Assembly: GCA_015501605.1 (NCBI GenBank)
Contig: JADNRZ010000013.1
Location: 1,116,001-1,180,000, forward strand
DNA length: 64,000 nt
Direction of reading: 5' to 3'
DNA from: Panaeolus papilionaceus
Lineage: Eukaryota; Basidiomycota; Agaricomycetes; Agaricales
In this document: positions 1 to 12,340 of the stretch, piece after piece
How the letters are laid out: the number at the start of each line of letters is the position of its first letter
Position numbering within the stretch: position 1 is the stretch's first letter
The notes under the pieces: model-generated
The model's database searches: none
Told to the model about the DNA's origin: nothing
Seen by the model: the letters and a program-made list of their open reading frames with translations, nothing else
Program-made: the position numbers and the translations under genes

Positions 1-1354
1 CAACTCTCGAACACGCGCCTATCGACAAGATTAATGAGCACACGGTTCAAAGGTAAAAGTATACCTAAATTTGCTCACCTCCAAGGCGTATAAATGAGAA
101 TCATAAGAGTTCGGCGACAGATCTCTGACAGACTTGACAAGACTATACAGGTATTCCTGGTCATATGAGTCACAAACGTCGGTCATCGCGCTCAGAGGTA
201 AGACGTGAAAGAAATACCTTGTTGGGTCCAGAGGGACCGACAGACGACCAAATGGTATGAGACAGGCTGTCGAGTGACTCAGAGCCGCCTGGTAGGACAT
301 GGTTAATGCGATGAATTTTTCATTGATAGGAGTACAGATGCGGCTCACCAAACGAGGGGTTATCACTCCTTCCTACATAGCACTGCGCATGAGTATCCAG
401 TCAGTTCAAAAATACCAAACGACAAGACTGAGAAACGAACAAATGCCTATATGTATAGATATATATATGTCAGTATGGGCGGAAACGACACCAGAGGTGT
501 AGAAGCCGCGCTGAGAACCCACATCATGGATGATAACCTTCTCTTCCTTTGTCGATGGATCGATTCCGTATATGTTCAGTGTTTCCATCGTATAGCCATC
601 CTACTCATAATATCGAGGTCAGATTATAATCACAATAACGCCGGCGGTTATGGTACCTTTTCGCGATAATCTGTAACGTCGACGATGTGGAAGAGTTATC
701 AAATTGAAGCATCGTAAATGTGGTGTAATAAAAACGCACCTAGATAATCTCTCACTTCCGACTCGTAAGCTGGGTCAATGGTATATGCGACACCTAAGAA
801 TATAATTATTACACGACCGAAAAAGAGTAAAGGAGAGAAATTCAACGGAGGACATACCCCAAACAGTGTCGTCGTCCGGAAACGCGTCCTTCAAAGCCAT
901 TTGTTCAGATGAGTCGCAACAAGGAGCAGAAAAAATGTACTCACCGACTGAGAAAACTTGTCCCATTCCTCTTTGTGCACTAGCGTCACCACCCGTCCCG
1001 GACTCTGGTGCATTATATTCTAGAATTAGCCTTCTGTTTGTCGTATCAGTGACAACTCAAGTAGATGATTTGTTACCTCTGGTGTTCCGCGATGATCATG
1101 CGATTTTTGGGCAAATCGACGAACGTAGCCTTTCAAGAATCCTGGAGCTGGATATAAAAGTGTTCATTTGAGTATGTCTGGGCGTCAGATAAGAATTCAT
1201 TTGAGAGGAGCACTTTTCTGAATAACGTGAGGTGGAGGCTACACCGACATGAAATGCGTCAACCCAATTAGGATGGTCGTTATTCCTCGTTCCGTACCTT
1301 GAAAATCAACGAACCATATCCAAACACAATAAAAGGTCTTTCCTGAGAGCCCAT
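1..1354 (-). CDS. ChaC-family gamma-glutamylcyclotransferase, 3' end off the window
   Basis: Probably cleaves the gamma-glutamyl bond of glutathione in the cytosol to give 5-oxoproline and Cys-Gly, as ChaC/Gcg enzymes do. Twelve short exons can be joined on the minus strand with GT-AG introns and closing phases: 1298-1354, 1214-1238, 1077-1147, 945-1004, 858-888, 740-793, 657-670, 523-600, 349-382, 218-288, 79-156 and 1-18. The start gives MGSQERPFIVFGYGSLIFK, with the substrate-binding YGSL loop. KGYVRRFAQKSHDHRGTPE, PGRVVTL and VWGVAYTIDP follow, then DYREKDGYTMETL, whose Glu is the family's catalytic residue and is encoded in a 14-nt exon. CYVGRSDNPSF, VGPSGPN and EYLYSLVKSVRDL come next. 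The last six visible residues, ARVREL, match the family C-terminus, so probably only a few dozen residues are missing. The family call is firm; glutathione specificity is inferred from family membership. Confidence 0.9.
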
Positions 1355-2070
1355 AGGAAGCTAGATGCTAATCCAACCAGATGAATAACCAGAGAGTCCA
1401 ACGTCGCGTGAACGAAGTCTGCAAACCCTTGATCGCAGATGATAGATTTGAATCTGAAGGTATCAAGACCGCAAGTATATTCACGTTCGTTATGTTCAGC
1501 GACGACAGTTACGTAGATTCAGATTTAAATGCAACCCGGCGTCCACGGGCGTGGTTGCAGTCGTTGAGATGAGTGTCGGAGACAACATGGAATGAGCACG
1601 GAGAAGTCGGCTCTGTCGGTATTGCCGGGTAGATTGCCGGGAATACAAAGGATCTGATAAGATATTCATTCATCATCTGGAGTTGGCGCGAGGATCGGAC
1701 ACTCCACTTCAATTGATTTGCTTAGCGCAAGATAGAATGTTGGTCTAATTTTTTCACGTCGTGGAGCACAGAATAGCAAGGCTGCCGATTAAAATCAATG
1801 TAGCATGTATGGTTTCAAAACAAAACGAATGAATATATAGAGACGGTGAGGGTTATGTAGAGCAAAAAATGGCGTGATGTGATGGTATACGTTGAAATCC
1901 ACGCAAAGATATGCAGTGTAGCTACGTACTGTAAAATGTCTATAGTGAAATATATACCAGGACACGAAAGGAAAGGAGAAGAAAATAACAGAGCAACACC
2001 TCACGCGAAGGAAAACGCATCAGGGTCACAACGCGGACAACATCCGCACTCAAGCCTTCTCACCAAGGTC
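1355..2070. other. Intergenic: ChaC upstream region and 3' flank of the next gene
   Basis: No supported gene. The left half is the upstream region of the ChaC gene; the right part is AT-rich and follows the stop codon of the minus-strand gene at 2071. Short open frames here show no family motif and no credible splice chain. Confidence 0.5.
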
Positions 2071-3588
2071 TTACAACTCCGGTGCACCACCGTAGCCTCC
2101 TGCTCTTGGAGCACCCTGTGCAGGGCCAGGAGCATAGGTGCTGCCAGTGAGTTGAGCCTGTTGACCATAAGGTGAGCTGCCGTCGCTGTTAGGATACGAT
2201 GGGTTCATGGACGTGGCGGGAGGGGTCGCGAAGGGGCTTTGTTGATATCCTGCAGCGTTGGGCTGCGGTTGCATCTGAGGAGAACCGAAAGGAGAGGGGT
2301 TCTGGCCTGTGTACTGAGGTTGGGTAGCGGGGGTGGGGTATGTGGATGGGTCGTTGGGGTTCTGCATATAACCGTATTAATACCCAGTAATCGTCAGCAG
2401 AGTCATCTTTACTCACATAAATGGCTGTGTTGCCAGTCATAGCTGGGCCCATAGGAGGCGATTGGCCGTAGTAAGGTCCACCAGCGGCGGGCTTCTCGCC
2501 GTAGATGGCGGCGTTGGCTTGTTGTTGCTTGTTCTTCTTGTTGCGGAGGAGGATGAATGCGATCAAACCACCGATGAGACCGAGAGCAGCGAGTCCACCG
2601 ACAACACCACCAACGATGGCACCGACGTTGGTCTTCTTCTCCGGTTGGATATTGATAGGGAACGGGTCGTCGCCACCGCCATTGCTATTTCCACCATTGC
2701 CATTTCCACCGTTTCCTCCGTTACCACCATTACCTCCGCCTCCACCACCGCCGGTGAATGTTGCGGTTGGACGCGTAGTTGGCGATGATGTGAATGTGGA
2801 AGTAAAAGTGGGAGTGGAAGAACTGGATGGTGGGAGGGTTGAACCAGCGGCTGCTGCTCTTGCGACGGTCAAGTCAAATGTGCCGAGGCCCTGTTGAATA
2901 GAGAATTTTAGCAAATCGTAAAATCAAGTCTGAGCGCCTGGGACTGACGGGGTAGTCAAGGTAAGCCCAAGGGGGTACACGAGTTCCTGAGGGTATGCCG
3001 ATGGGAAGACTGTAAGAGGCGCCAGCGTTAAATATAGGATATATGCAAAAGCAAAAATAGCACGTACGTTCGTGGATAAGTGACGCCAGCACAGTTTTCG
3101 ATCTGGTCATCCCAACTAAACAAGGCGGCTTAGTGACTCGTTCACAGCAGACCACAACAAGACTTACGTTCCCCAGTTTCTACCTTGACATTGGGCGCAA
3201 GACGCGAGAATTGCGTAGTAAACACTACTGCAGCGGCAGTCATTGCCATCGCCTGAGACCTGGGATCCAGAGTAGATGCGCCCTGGATCTAGGGCGACAA
3301 TATAGACGTCTAGGTGACAAAAATAAACATGGTGGGGTGGAAATGTATTCAGAAGCTAAACATACCCCGATCCAGACATACTGAGAGCAGGTCTCCAGCG
3401 ACTTCACAAGGACTTTGACCAAGGGTGTTGTAGCCCTGTTATGAAGGTTGAGGGCGTTACTAAGGCGGTTCAAAAGGAAGAATACGTACCCATTGGTGAG
3501 CAGAGTCCGACAAACAAGTTGCCCTATCATCCTGAGCCTTCACAAGCGCTACGGAGGCAGCAGCAATGAGAACGATATGCCGCAACAT
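2071..3588 (-). CDS. Secreted Cys-containing single-pass membrane protein, unknown function
   Basis: About 390 residues from seven exons with 50-70 nt introns. The start MLRHIVLIAAASVALVKAQ is a clear signal peptide. The ectodomain contains GYNTLGQSPCEVAGDLL, CRCSSVYYAILASCAQCQGR and a PIGIPSGTRVPPWAYLD stretch, a layout seen in a common but uncharacterised agaricomycete ectodomain. A Ser/Thr/Pro stalk and a Gly/Asn repeat (about nt 2677-2756) come next. Then one membrane helix (VGGLAALGLIGGLIAFILL), a basic stop-transfer RNKKNK, and a Pro/Gln/Gly/Tyr-rich cytoplasmic tail ending in PEL. The overall plan resembles Wsc/Mid2-type wall sensors, but no WSC domain is seen, so sensor function is only an analogy. 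The start is fixed by the signal peptide; the final exon (2071-2364) joins after an ATGCAG acceptor. Confidence 0.8.
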
Positions 3589-6500
3589 GTTGGAAGTGGG
3601 AGAGAGAGGGATGGAACGACGGGAGGGCAAGAGAGGGAAAAAATGCCACCTGCCTGACACTTAATCAAAAGGGTCGTACCTGACCCTGAACATGCGTTCC
3701 AAAATGAGTCCTATTCGGGGCAGTGCGTCTGGTTAGGCTCCCATCTGTCCATCGATTGCTGGGCTTCTGCATTCAAACACCGAAACCAGTTGATTAAAAT
3801 CTCCAAACTGGACACTAAACCCGACCAGTTCGGCGGATTGACTCATATCGACGGCCTCCTCGACACCTGCCATGAAGCGCGAGGCTAATCGTGAAGATCG
3901 TCACGTATGGAGATTCTGTAAAAGGGGTTTCGAGAAAATCGCAGTAAACTGTGAAAGGCGAGTTAGAAAGTGTCATGTGCCTCAGGAGTCACTGCCTCTA
4001 ATGTGAGAGAGCGTGTGGGAGATTATGAGGCAGAGAACAGGAAGGAGGTCTGCGTTTCATGATTTTGGTGTTTGCAAATTGTCGTCGGTGTATCCCGGAC
4101 CGTGGGCATGTTCGGTTGCCAAGGCCCAACATTCCGCCACCGACTTGATCTTGACAGGTGTCCCCATATCCTCTTCATACACCATCCATCTTCATTGATT
4201 CAAGCATGCTTATCTGAATCAGGTGGCTCGTAAACATTGTACTCCAATTCAAACGTTCAGCATTTCTTGGACCCAAGGCGGATTGATGTGACGTTATAGG
4301 CGTTTGAGTCGTCCAACGCCACCCTTTTATTCTTGTTCCATCTAGCAGAGAATGACTCTTCAGGATTTCACTTATAATATCTGTGCTTTCATGGAAAGAC
4401 AGAGAGAACCTAAGCCATAAAACGTGATCAACTCAATCAGACTGGAGTGAGTTTGAAGCAGCGGGCAGACGCATACCAGATTGGGTTCTCCCCCGATTTG
4501 ATAGGACAAGATAAGTACTCTAAGCAGTGCTATCACTGTTCCCTATTTATTTAATGATTAACCTCGGAACATGGGAAATGGGGCTGTGTTTTTACTATGG
4601 CGCACAATCACATTTTCTAGGAATAGCTCAGCGATCTTCGACCTGACTCTCATCGCTCACCGGATGTATGACGAAACTGGCGTTGAAAATCCTCTGTGAG
4701 AATATAGAGTCAAAACACCTATCCTTCATATTGACCCTATACACACCCTTCAATCACACTCAACTGAATAGATATGTTGGGTAAGGCAACGCTATCTCGT
4801 TTCCCTGGATGGATCGACGGACAGACGGGCACAGCATCGTTCTGGATCTCATTCTGACTATCGTGGCAGATGTTGTGCCTCTGCAGGGTAGGTTGGTGTC
4901 ATAGCTCGATGAGCTTTCACTGCATACACGCCTCCGCACAGTACCCTTCTCGTCGAACTAAATCTGGAAGTACTTGTTCATTTGCCGATCATCGTTATCG
5001 GGACCACTATCGCCAATTGAGGCAAAGTGAAATTTCAAGTATAGAGTACCAAGTGATAAATAGATTGAATTTGGTATTACAGTTCGAAAAAAGGGAGCTC
5101 TCAGACAAATAGATGCAATAAAAGGGTTAGGGGAGGCAGGCATACGAGAGGTGGATAGCAGAAACATAGAGTGCAGCAGTACGTAAATGGGAGAGAAAAA
5201 AAACACAAGAAAGCATAGATCATAGAGGTCTGGAGATTCAAGGAGAGCATAGGGAAGTAGTACTTGGGCATAGTTCGTTTCATGACATAGGACTAGACTC
5301 ATGCAAATAGCGACGAGATAGTCATTCCTCATCGGATATAGCTTCAACCGATCGAAAGCGTTTGTCCCTGCCCATCACCACTATTGAAGTGAAAATGAAC
5401 CTGGGCCCAAGAGGCAAGGTTGAGGTTGAGGAAGACCGGGGGGGCCCCCATCTGTGAGAAAACGTCAAAGGGCCGGCCACCAGGGCAGGCTGAACAGTGG
5501 CAGAGGGTTTGTTGGGAGAATATGTCGGAAAAATCGTGAAACGCATATTCGCGCAAATACTCCAGTTTTCAGCGCGTATATGTCCATCAGCATTTCGGTA
5601 CGCCTGTCAACGTAAGAACGTGCTTATACGTGTAACATCTATTATTGGCCATGCATGGCAGAAGTGTGGTTGCGTTAGAAGATATGGGTGAGTCTTACAG
5701 ATAAAGCTGATCGACGTCATCACTGTAAGAACGCGCCTATAGGTGTAAGAGTGCAAATAGGAACAGCATTGATCCTCTGCTGCAGATACTTAGATGCAGG
5801 CCACAAGCCGCCAGCACTGGTTTAGTGAATCATGATAAGTAACACAAATGATATTAAGAGTTTTTACAAGTAATTTATACATGAACGACGATGGCTAAGA
5901 GCTATGTGAAACCAATAACCCTTCTAGTTGACCTTCCTGTTTGGCATTCCATGGCCTGCAAATGAGACTAGCGGCCTACCAATGACAACCCTAAATTAAT
6001 TACTTCCAAACTCACCAATTAAGATGCATGACATAGTAAACCGTTACAGGGTAGCAATGGCAATGGCAGTGATAGGCGTCCTATAAAGATACTCAAACTC
6101 ACCTGAAGGTGACTGACTCAAAGTCTTGAACACGTCTTAGATTGAGGGTACAGCTGAGATGGATGTTGAGTATGAGTAAGTTCACTTACTCTGACTTACA
6201 TATTAAGTTACATATCGCTTTTCAAGCACAGGAGCTATTCATGTGCAATAGTAATGTGATGGGGGTTTGGAAGAAAGGTTCAATGAACTTGAAAGCGAGC
6301 AAACTCTGCGTCCTATATAGGATGAGCGAGCTGTCGACCCTTCATGGAGTGTGGAGCTATGTGTGGGGCGCCGTGGGGCGGCTTTCAGTCATGGATTGTT
6401 AAGGTTATGAGGGACCGATAGCTATGATTGAAAGCATCAAGGTCGAAAGGCAATGTAATGGCTACAAATTACGTGTGCCATTATGATAGTGATATGGGAA

Positions 6501-7194
6501 TGTATGTTACAGGTGCGCTTGACGCTTGACGCTGGTCAGTCCATTCTCTGCATATCAGGACAACTGAAAACAGGTACGACACATATCAGCAGGTAATATG
6601 TCCCTCTGCACAAGCTGATAACCCAATATATTTCCATCAGCTTCACATGCACATATCTGTAAATCACCATTTTTCCGACATACGTCCAATCCTGTTCGAA
6701 GCCCAGGTCGTCCACTGCGCATGTTTCATCTTGTCAAGTGTTAAGTTGTTATCAAGATCTTAGCCTGTACGCATTAACTCTGGCCTCTCAACCAAAAAAT
6801 TCTGAGCTGGTTTTGACACGGGTGCCTTCCACTGGAGCTATAACACTGGGTCAGCTATTGTCGGCATGCGTGGAACAAAAAGTAGTGAGACCCCTTGGAG
6901 GAGAATTCTGGAGGTCGTGATATTACTGGTCCTCGTCGATGCATAAAACAACCACTATGCTTATGCTAAAGCTAAAATGTGAGGATGGGTAACTGGTCAT
7001 GCCGCTACCGTTCGCCAGGTTATATTATGACCTATTTTTATTGTTTTGGACCATTGAATCCTTCTGTGATTCAGGATCTCGATGATCCACTGCTTTCACG
7101 GCCGTCTATTCACACTGATGGCGGAATCACTCCGAAGACGGAACTTTCAGAGTGGAAGAACGAGGACGCACAAACCTGTCTAATTCCTGACGCG
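3589..7194. other. Long gene-poor stretch
   Basis: No supported gene in about 3.6 kb. Open frames are short and lack recognisable domains or a consistent exon chain. A partly repeated 25-nt phrase, gtaagaacgtgcttatacgt and a close variant, occurs near 5612 and 5726. The 3589-3700 part is the promoter side of the preceding minus-strand gene. Confidence 0.4.
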
Positions 7195-7374
7195 TCGTCG
7201 GACCCCTTAATACCCCCGTTGTTGATCCTGTGCTGTGGTGGACTTCTCTGGCTTACCTGGCGGTCTAAGTTTGTCTATTTTCCGATTCTATTGGCAGCTT
7301 TCTTAATTTTGGCTGGGACACTCACTGGCATCTGCGGTCTCGCTGTTATGTATCGTATTGCCCGTTGCAGATGA
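7195..7374 (+). pseudogene. Truncated relic of the small glycine-rich membrane-protein family
   Basis: The frame reads PLLILCCGG, then a hydrophobic stretch PILLAAFLILAGTLTGICGL, then stops. This matches the middle of the family members at 7.8, 11.4 and 13.4 kb (for example PILMAPFFILSGVLTGVLGF in the 11.4 kb member). The following conserved part (a basic loop, then AGAVGG and the last helix) is absent, and no matching upstream exons are visible. It is best read as a decayed member about 0.6 kb upstream of an intact one. A short divergent functional gene starting further upstream in the same open frame (6979) cannot be excluded. Confidence 0.5.
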
Positions 7375-7745
7375 TGGTTGGGCATATAACCCGGATTTGA
7401 TCTGGAGCTCCAAGGATATGGGTATTGTCAGTTTTGAGATATGAGTGGAAGGTTCATACTCGAGGAACAGTCTCTTATCTTGAGCAGACCGACATTGAGA
7501 GAATCAGTCATATGATCGAAACTCGAAAAAATGAAAGTTTGTGCGTAGTGCCAACAAACACGAACACTCGTGCTTGTTAGGGGCCAGAAAATTATACTGG
7601 ATATTTGTCATATTAAAGACACGCTAGAAACGATACAGCGTTCAGGGTCGGCGAGCATCCTTGAAAGTTGAAACCAATTCAATTGAGGTCCCCTGCGGCG
7701 AACGCCCAGAGTCTGAAGCATGAGGCGATAACGGAATGTCAAGGA

Positions 7746-7751
7746 TATAAT
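7746..7751 (+). promoter_or_regulatory. TATA-like box upstream of the 7.8 kb membrane-protein gene
   Basis: TATAAT lies 56 nt before the ATG at 7802, a usual distance for a fungal core promoter. Position and sequence only. Confidence 0.35.
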
Positions 7752-7801
7752 ACACACCTCTTCGGGTGACAGACACCCCATCCTTCATCCTTTCCTTCCT
7801 C

Positions 7802-8466
7802 ATGATTCAGGTATGGGCAGTGATGGCGTATGTCTAGTTCTTTTTCCGTTGAGCATTTTATTCGCGTAAGTTCGTTTATCTTTGCCCAAGTCGCCGCTTA
7901 CCAATGCAATGTCTCGTACAGTCTCGCTGCAGGACTCGCCACAGCGATAGGGATAGCCGCAGAGTACAGCATCGCCATCTCCTTCCCTCTGTTTATCATT
8001 GAAATCTAACCCACCCATCAGAATTGTTGGAAACATTATCTTCAAAACCACTACCACCCAGCCCTACACAACCATCACAACCGCAACATCTCTCGGCATC
8101 CGTGGGGGTTCAACAGGATATATCATCGGGGGCGCATGCTGCATCCCCATTATCGCGTTCACCCGTATCGGGCGTTACCTGCCCATCGTCACGCTCCCGT
8201 TCTGGGTTATGGGAGGGGCAATAACAGGCGTGGTAGGCTTTGCTTGTATGCTGAGAGCGGAGCGGGAGTATTTGGTGGAGAAGGAGGGGTTTGGGTCGGG
8301 TGATGCGCTGAGGGCGGGTGCGGTGGGTGGGGCAGTGATAGGTGCGGGGGTGTTGATAGTTGTGCCTGCTTGCTATTGGGGGTGGGTGTTGTGGAAGAAG
8401 ATGGGGGAGATGGATTGGAGACCTGAGTGGCGGGAGTGGAGGGGTGGAGGTGGTTCGAAGGCTTAG
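7802..8466 (+). CDS. Small glycine-rich four-helix membrane protein, unknown function (family member 1)
   Basis: 170 residues from three exons (7802-7827, 7922-7963, 8022-8466), whose phases close exactly. The layout is a short hydrophobic N-terminus (AAGLATAIGIAAE), then SLGIRGGSTGYIIGGACC, then LPFWVMGGAITGVVGFACML, then an acidic/basic loop, then LRAGAVGGAVIGAGVLIVV and a basic tail. This gives about four membrane segments. The 11.4 and 13.4 kb genes share the order and the motifs GG..GYI/AY..CC, G.(I/L)TG..GF and AGAVGG, and the same three-exon structure. No known family is recognised. Localisation to a membrane is inferred from hydropathy; no function is proposed. Confidence 0.7.
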
Positions 8467-9118
8467 GGCGAAGGCAAGCCACAAGAGGCGATGATGAGGC
8501 GATGGAAGGGTTGAATGAGCGACTTGTATAAGTGCCTCAATTGCTAATTGAGGGTATAAATCAAGGCTCCGGTGTTCATTGAATTCTGATTTTCTTGTCG
8601 TTTCAATCACGACGATACTCCATGATTTAACCGCATTTCCTGCTCCGTTGATTCAATTTGAGTGCGCTCCGCTCGTAATAAAAGAAAACATGATAAGACA
8701 CACATTCTTGTGCTATTCATGATCTATATGTTGATCAGACAATATATTAAATGATTTCCGAGAAGTCAGGGGCATGCACATTCAATTTTGTCGGTGGCTG
8801 TGTTGTGCTGTAGCTTTCGTGTGTAACCATATATAGCTACGATCTATATATCACCGTCCTTGTGCAACTTCACCTGTATATCATACCATATTACATTCAA
8901 CACACTCTGATATCCGAAGAAACAACCCCGACCCCTGAGTTTGACGAGTCTCGAGATGATCCACACAGAGCGGATCAACTCGACCCACGCGTTCAGCATT
9001 CAATACCCGAAGTGCGTGCGTCCCTCCCAAGCACATATAAATGACCTGCATATCATCATCATCATGCATCACCCCCTCGAAATTCTCCCCTCAACACCCG
9101 CCAGTTCAGTGAGGGCAC
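8467..9118. promoter_or_regulatory. Upstream region of the carboxypeptidase gene
   Basis: No gene seen. A TATAAAT box at 9036-9042 stands 77 nt before the carboxypeptidase ATG. The left part is the 3' flank of the 7.8 kb membrane-protein gene. Confidence 0.4.
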
Positions 9119-11057
9119 ATGAAGTTCTCACACGTCATGCTCAGACTGATACTCGGTATGCTGTGCGCAGTCGTTCTACCCTGCATCGCTATCACGATGA
9201 CCACCAGTGCTCCCGGTTCCTCTCGCGTACATGTATCACAATATGACGGCGTAGCGGTGCTGCGCATCCCATTCCCCATCTCAACTGACCACACTCACAC
9301 CTCCGCGGATGCTGCATCGATCCCAGCCAAACTCGACGCGCTCATTGCCGAGTTTGGATTGAAAACGTGGAAGAGAAGACGTTCGTGGGTTGATGTGCAG
9401 GTCCCGAAGGGTGTGTATGAAAGGTTTCTGGGAGAGGTAAGGGGGGTGCTTAAAGAAGGAGTTGGGGGTGGAAATGTTGTGGTGATGCATAGTGACTTGG
9501 GACAGAGCTTAAGGGCTGAGTGGAGCGGGCTGGGTGGGGAGAAGAACGGAGACGGGGAGGTGAGGGTCAGTGTGCAAGGTGAGTTTATCTCGAAGCTCGG
9601 GTACACACTATTGATCTTCATCAACTAATATGTTGGTTCTTTCTTTGATTCACAGCTGAGGAAATAATATCCCAAGACTGGTTCAACTCCTATCACCCTT
9701 ACGACGATCATCTAAGATGGCTCGATGACCTCGTCTCTTCTTTCCCCAACAACTCTCAAATAGTGAGCAGCGGCACCAGCTTTGAAGGGAGGGACATCAA
9801 AGGGGTGCATATTTTCGGTGAGGGAGGGGCCGGGACGAAGCCTGCAGTTATATGGCATGGGAATGTACATGCGAGGGAGTGGATTACGTCGATGGTGCGT
9901 TGTGCTTTTTGAAACTTTACCTTGAGGATGCAGTTCGTGATTCTAGGACTTATTTTTTTACATCACTGGATGCTGCATAGACTGTTGAATACCTCGCTTA
10001 CTCCTTACTCAACAACTATGAAAATTCGACGGACGTGAAAGGAGTGGTGGACAAGTTTGATTATTATATTTTTCCAATTGTTAATCCAGATGGTAACTCC
10101 CCACTCACTCCTGAATTCAAACCACGAACCCCTGATTCCAAAAAATACGCAGGTTTTGTGCATAGTCAGACCACGGATCGAATGTGGAGGAAAAACCGAC
10201 AGCCTCCTCCGTCGAAGAGCAGCAATTGCTTTGGAAGGGATCTAAACAGGTACGTCGACGTTTACCTTCATATGCAACCACATCACCTCATTAATCTCCA
10301 TCTGGACATCCCCAAACACAGAAACTGGAACATAAGCTTCTCATCTCCTCCCAACGGCGCCTCCACTGACCCCTGCGCTGAAGACTACAAAGGCGAATTC
10401 CCCAACGACACACCCGAAGTAAAAAGCCTGGCTGCGTTCATTGACGATAGGGCCAACTCTGGTGCGGGCGCAATAATGTATGTGGATTGGCATTCGTATG
10501 GGATGCTCTTTATGTATCGTGAGTGGTGGGTCGTTTTGTATGCTGTCCTTTTCTGATGTCGAGTGCGGTAGCATATGGATATGACTGCGCGAAGACGCTT
10601 AGTACGTCTGATACAACTGAATTTGACAGTCTTGTTCAGGGCTTCGCTCGGACTGTGGATGGAGTACACAATGCGAATTATACAACAGGCCCGATTTGCA
10701 CGACTATTTATCCTACTTCAGGAGCATCGTCAGATTATACGTTTGATGTGTCGTGGGTTCTCACTCGTCCTGTATTTTGAATGCCCACGCTAACGACGAC
10801 CTCATTTCGAAAACTGATAACGTAGAAAAATCAAATACTCATTCGCGGCTGAGCTCCGTGACGATGGAACTCAAGGCTTCGTGCTCCCCCCAAGCCAAAT
10901 TCGTATATCGGGTGAGGAGACATGGGAAGGTGTGATGTATTTGTTGAAGAATATGGTCCCGCCGACGCCTTCACCCACTGCTTCAATATCGAGTAGACTT
11001 AGGAGTGGGTGGTTAGGGTTGGTGATGGTGGTGTTGACTCTGTCTATGCGGATGTGA
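9119..11057 (+). CDS. Secreted, probably GPI-anchored M14 zinc metallocarboxypeptidase
   Basis: Removes C-terminal residues from peptides outside the cell. Seven exons (9119-9578, 9656-9894, 9981-10092, 10153-10249, 10322-10518, 10572-10752, 10826-11057) sum to 505 codons plus stop. A signal peptide ([20 protein letters not shown]) and a propeptide precede the catalytic domain, which starts near [19 protein letters not shown]. The zinc ligands are in [12 protein letters not shown] (His and Glu) and YVDWHSYG (His). The substrate-binding region has [10 protein letters not shown], the tyrosine region [12 protein letters not shown], and the catalytic Glu is in [10 protein letters not shown]. The C-terminus is a Ser-rich spacer and a hydrophobic tail ([13 protein letters not shown]), which suggests GPI attachment. 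All key residues are present. It lies tail-to-tail with the membrane-protein gene at 11358, and the pair has been duplicated downstream. Substrate class (A or B type) was not determined. Confidence 0.92.
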
Positions 11058-11357
11058 TGATAAACCAGGTGATTGATTGGGAAATGGTCGCTGAGCGCTT
11101 CGGGATAAATATTTTAAAAAATATGCATTAGCTCCTAAATTAATCATGATGCTCCTCAAGTTGAATGAAACCTTTCACTCGTATTCCAACTTGAACTGAG
11201 CCTCAGAAGATGCCTGCTGTAGTCTCGGCCGGCTACCTATCATTGAAAAGAACAGATACACCCCACCTGTTGGCAGCACGGGTCGCAGAGAGTGAATCTG
11301 ATGTATAGCACGATTACACTACGGTACAGACGACATAGCTAAGTGAAGTTGTCTACC

Positions 11358-11979
11358 TTATGGAGATGGACGCTGGATTAGCTGGTTGCATAATTTTAAC
11401 GCCACCACTTGTAAAACGAGTAATAATCCAACACCAACAACCACACCTCCCACAGCACCCGCCATCGATGCCTTCGAATACCCAAAACCCTCAGAAATTA
11501 AGGCATCTGCTAAATGCCACAGTTTCATGTTATAGAAACCAAGTACACCTGTGAGCACTCCGGATAAAATGAAGAAAGGGGCCATGAGGATTGGCAAAAG
11601 GACAACAATCATAATGAAGTCGCCTTGGATGATCAGTCCTGCACAACAGCCGAGACAGCATATGTATGCCCCAATGCCACCTCTGACCCCAATTGATATC
11701 GCCGTTTGTACAGTGCTGTACCCTTCGTAGCCTGCGGCAGTTAAAATCACAGTACCGGCAACTCTACAGCACAATTGATTGAAGAGATTCAATGATGCAA
11801 GGAACAAGCTTAAGAGCGAGACTCACTGTGAAGCGATTCCGAGGCCTAAGGTAGCACTGACTATCAGGCTAGAGAAGTACAGTTCACGGATGAGAAATTC
11901 GATATCAGGAAAAGTACCAAATTCCTTACCCTAATACGATCATACCCCTGATCCAGAAAATAAAGGGCTTGTTGAACAT
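11358..11979 (-). CDS. Small glycine-rich four-helix membrane protein (family member 2)
   Basis: 165 residues from three exons (11930-11979, 11827-11868, 11358-11763), with phases that close. It begins MFNKPFIFWIRGMIVLG and continues through LGLGIASQVAGTVILTAAGY, GGIGAYICCLGCC, PILMAPFFILSGVLTGVLGF and AGAVGGVVVGVGLLLVL. It shares exon structure and motifs with the 7.8 and 13.4 kb members and is closest to the 13.4 kb copy, with which it forms part of a tandem duplication. It converges on the carboxypeptidase gene, with 300 nt between the stop codons. Hydropathy suggests four membrane helices. No known family is recognised. Confidence 0.75.
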
Positions 11980-12340
11980 CTTGACAGGAATTTGCTCAGT
12001 AGTGTATGAGTCGAATCCGAGGTGGGTATGGCAATAAGGACTACGTTATTCTTTTATACACTACAACATATCATTTAAATGGGCAAGTGCATGCCACGAT
12101 GCAGTCTGAATAGCGCGGTACTGCAACGGTATGTCACGGTTCTGCGCTGCAGGGTTTGTATCTCTAATGAAATGTCCACGATGCACAGGGGCAAATGAAA
12201 AAAGCCGTGCAGAGCTGTGCGTGGCCTCGCTGCCTCTACCGTGCAAAAAGACAAGTTGCACAGTTGTGCACCGCCTTGCATGGCTGCACAGCTGTGTCAC
12301 TTCTCTAGTGCTTCAACACCCACATTTTATGTTTTTGACG

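Noticed and set aside
9295..9624. Minus-strand frames opposite carboxypeptidase exon 1
   Set aside because: Shadows of a confirmed coding exon.
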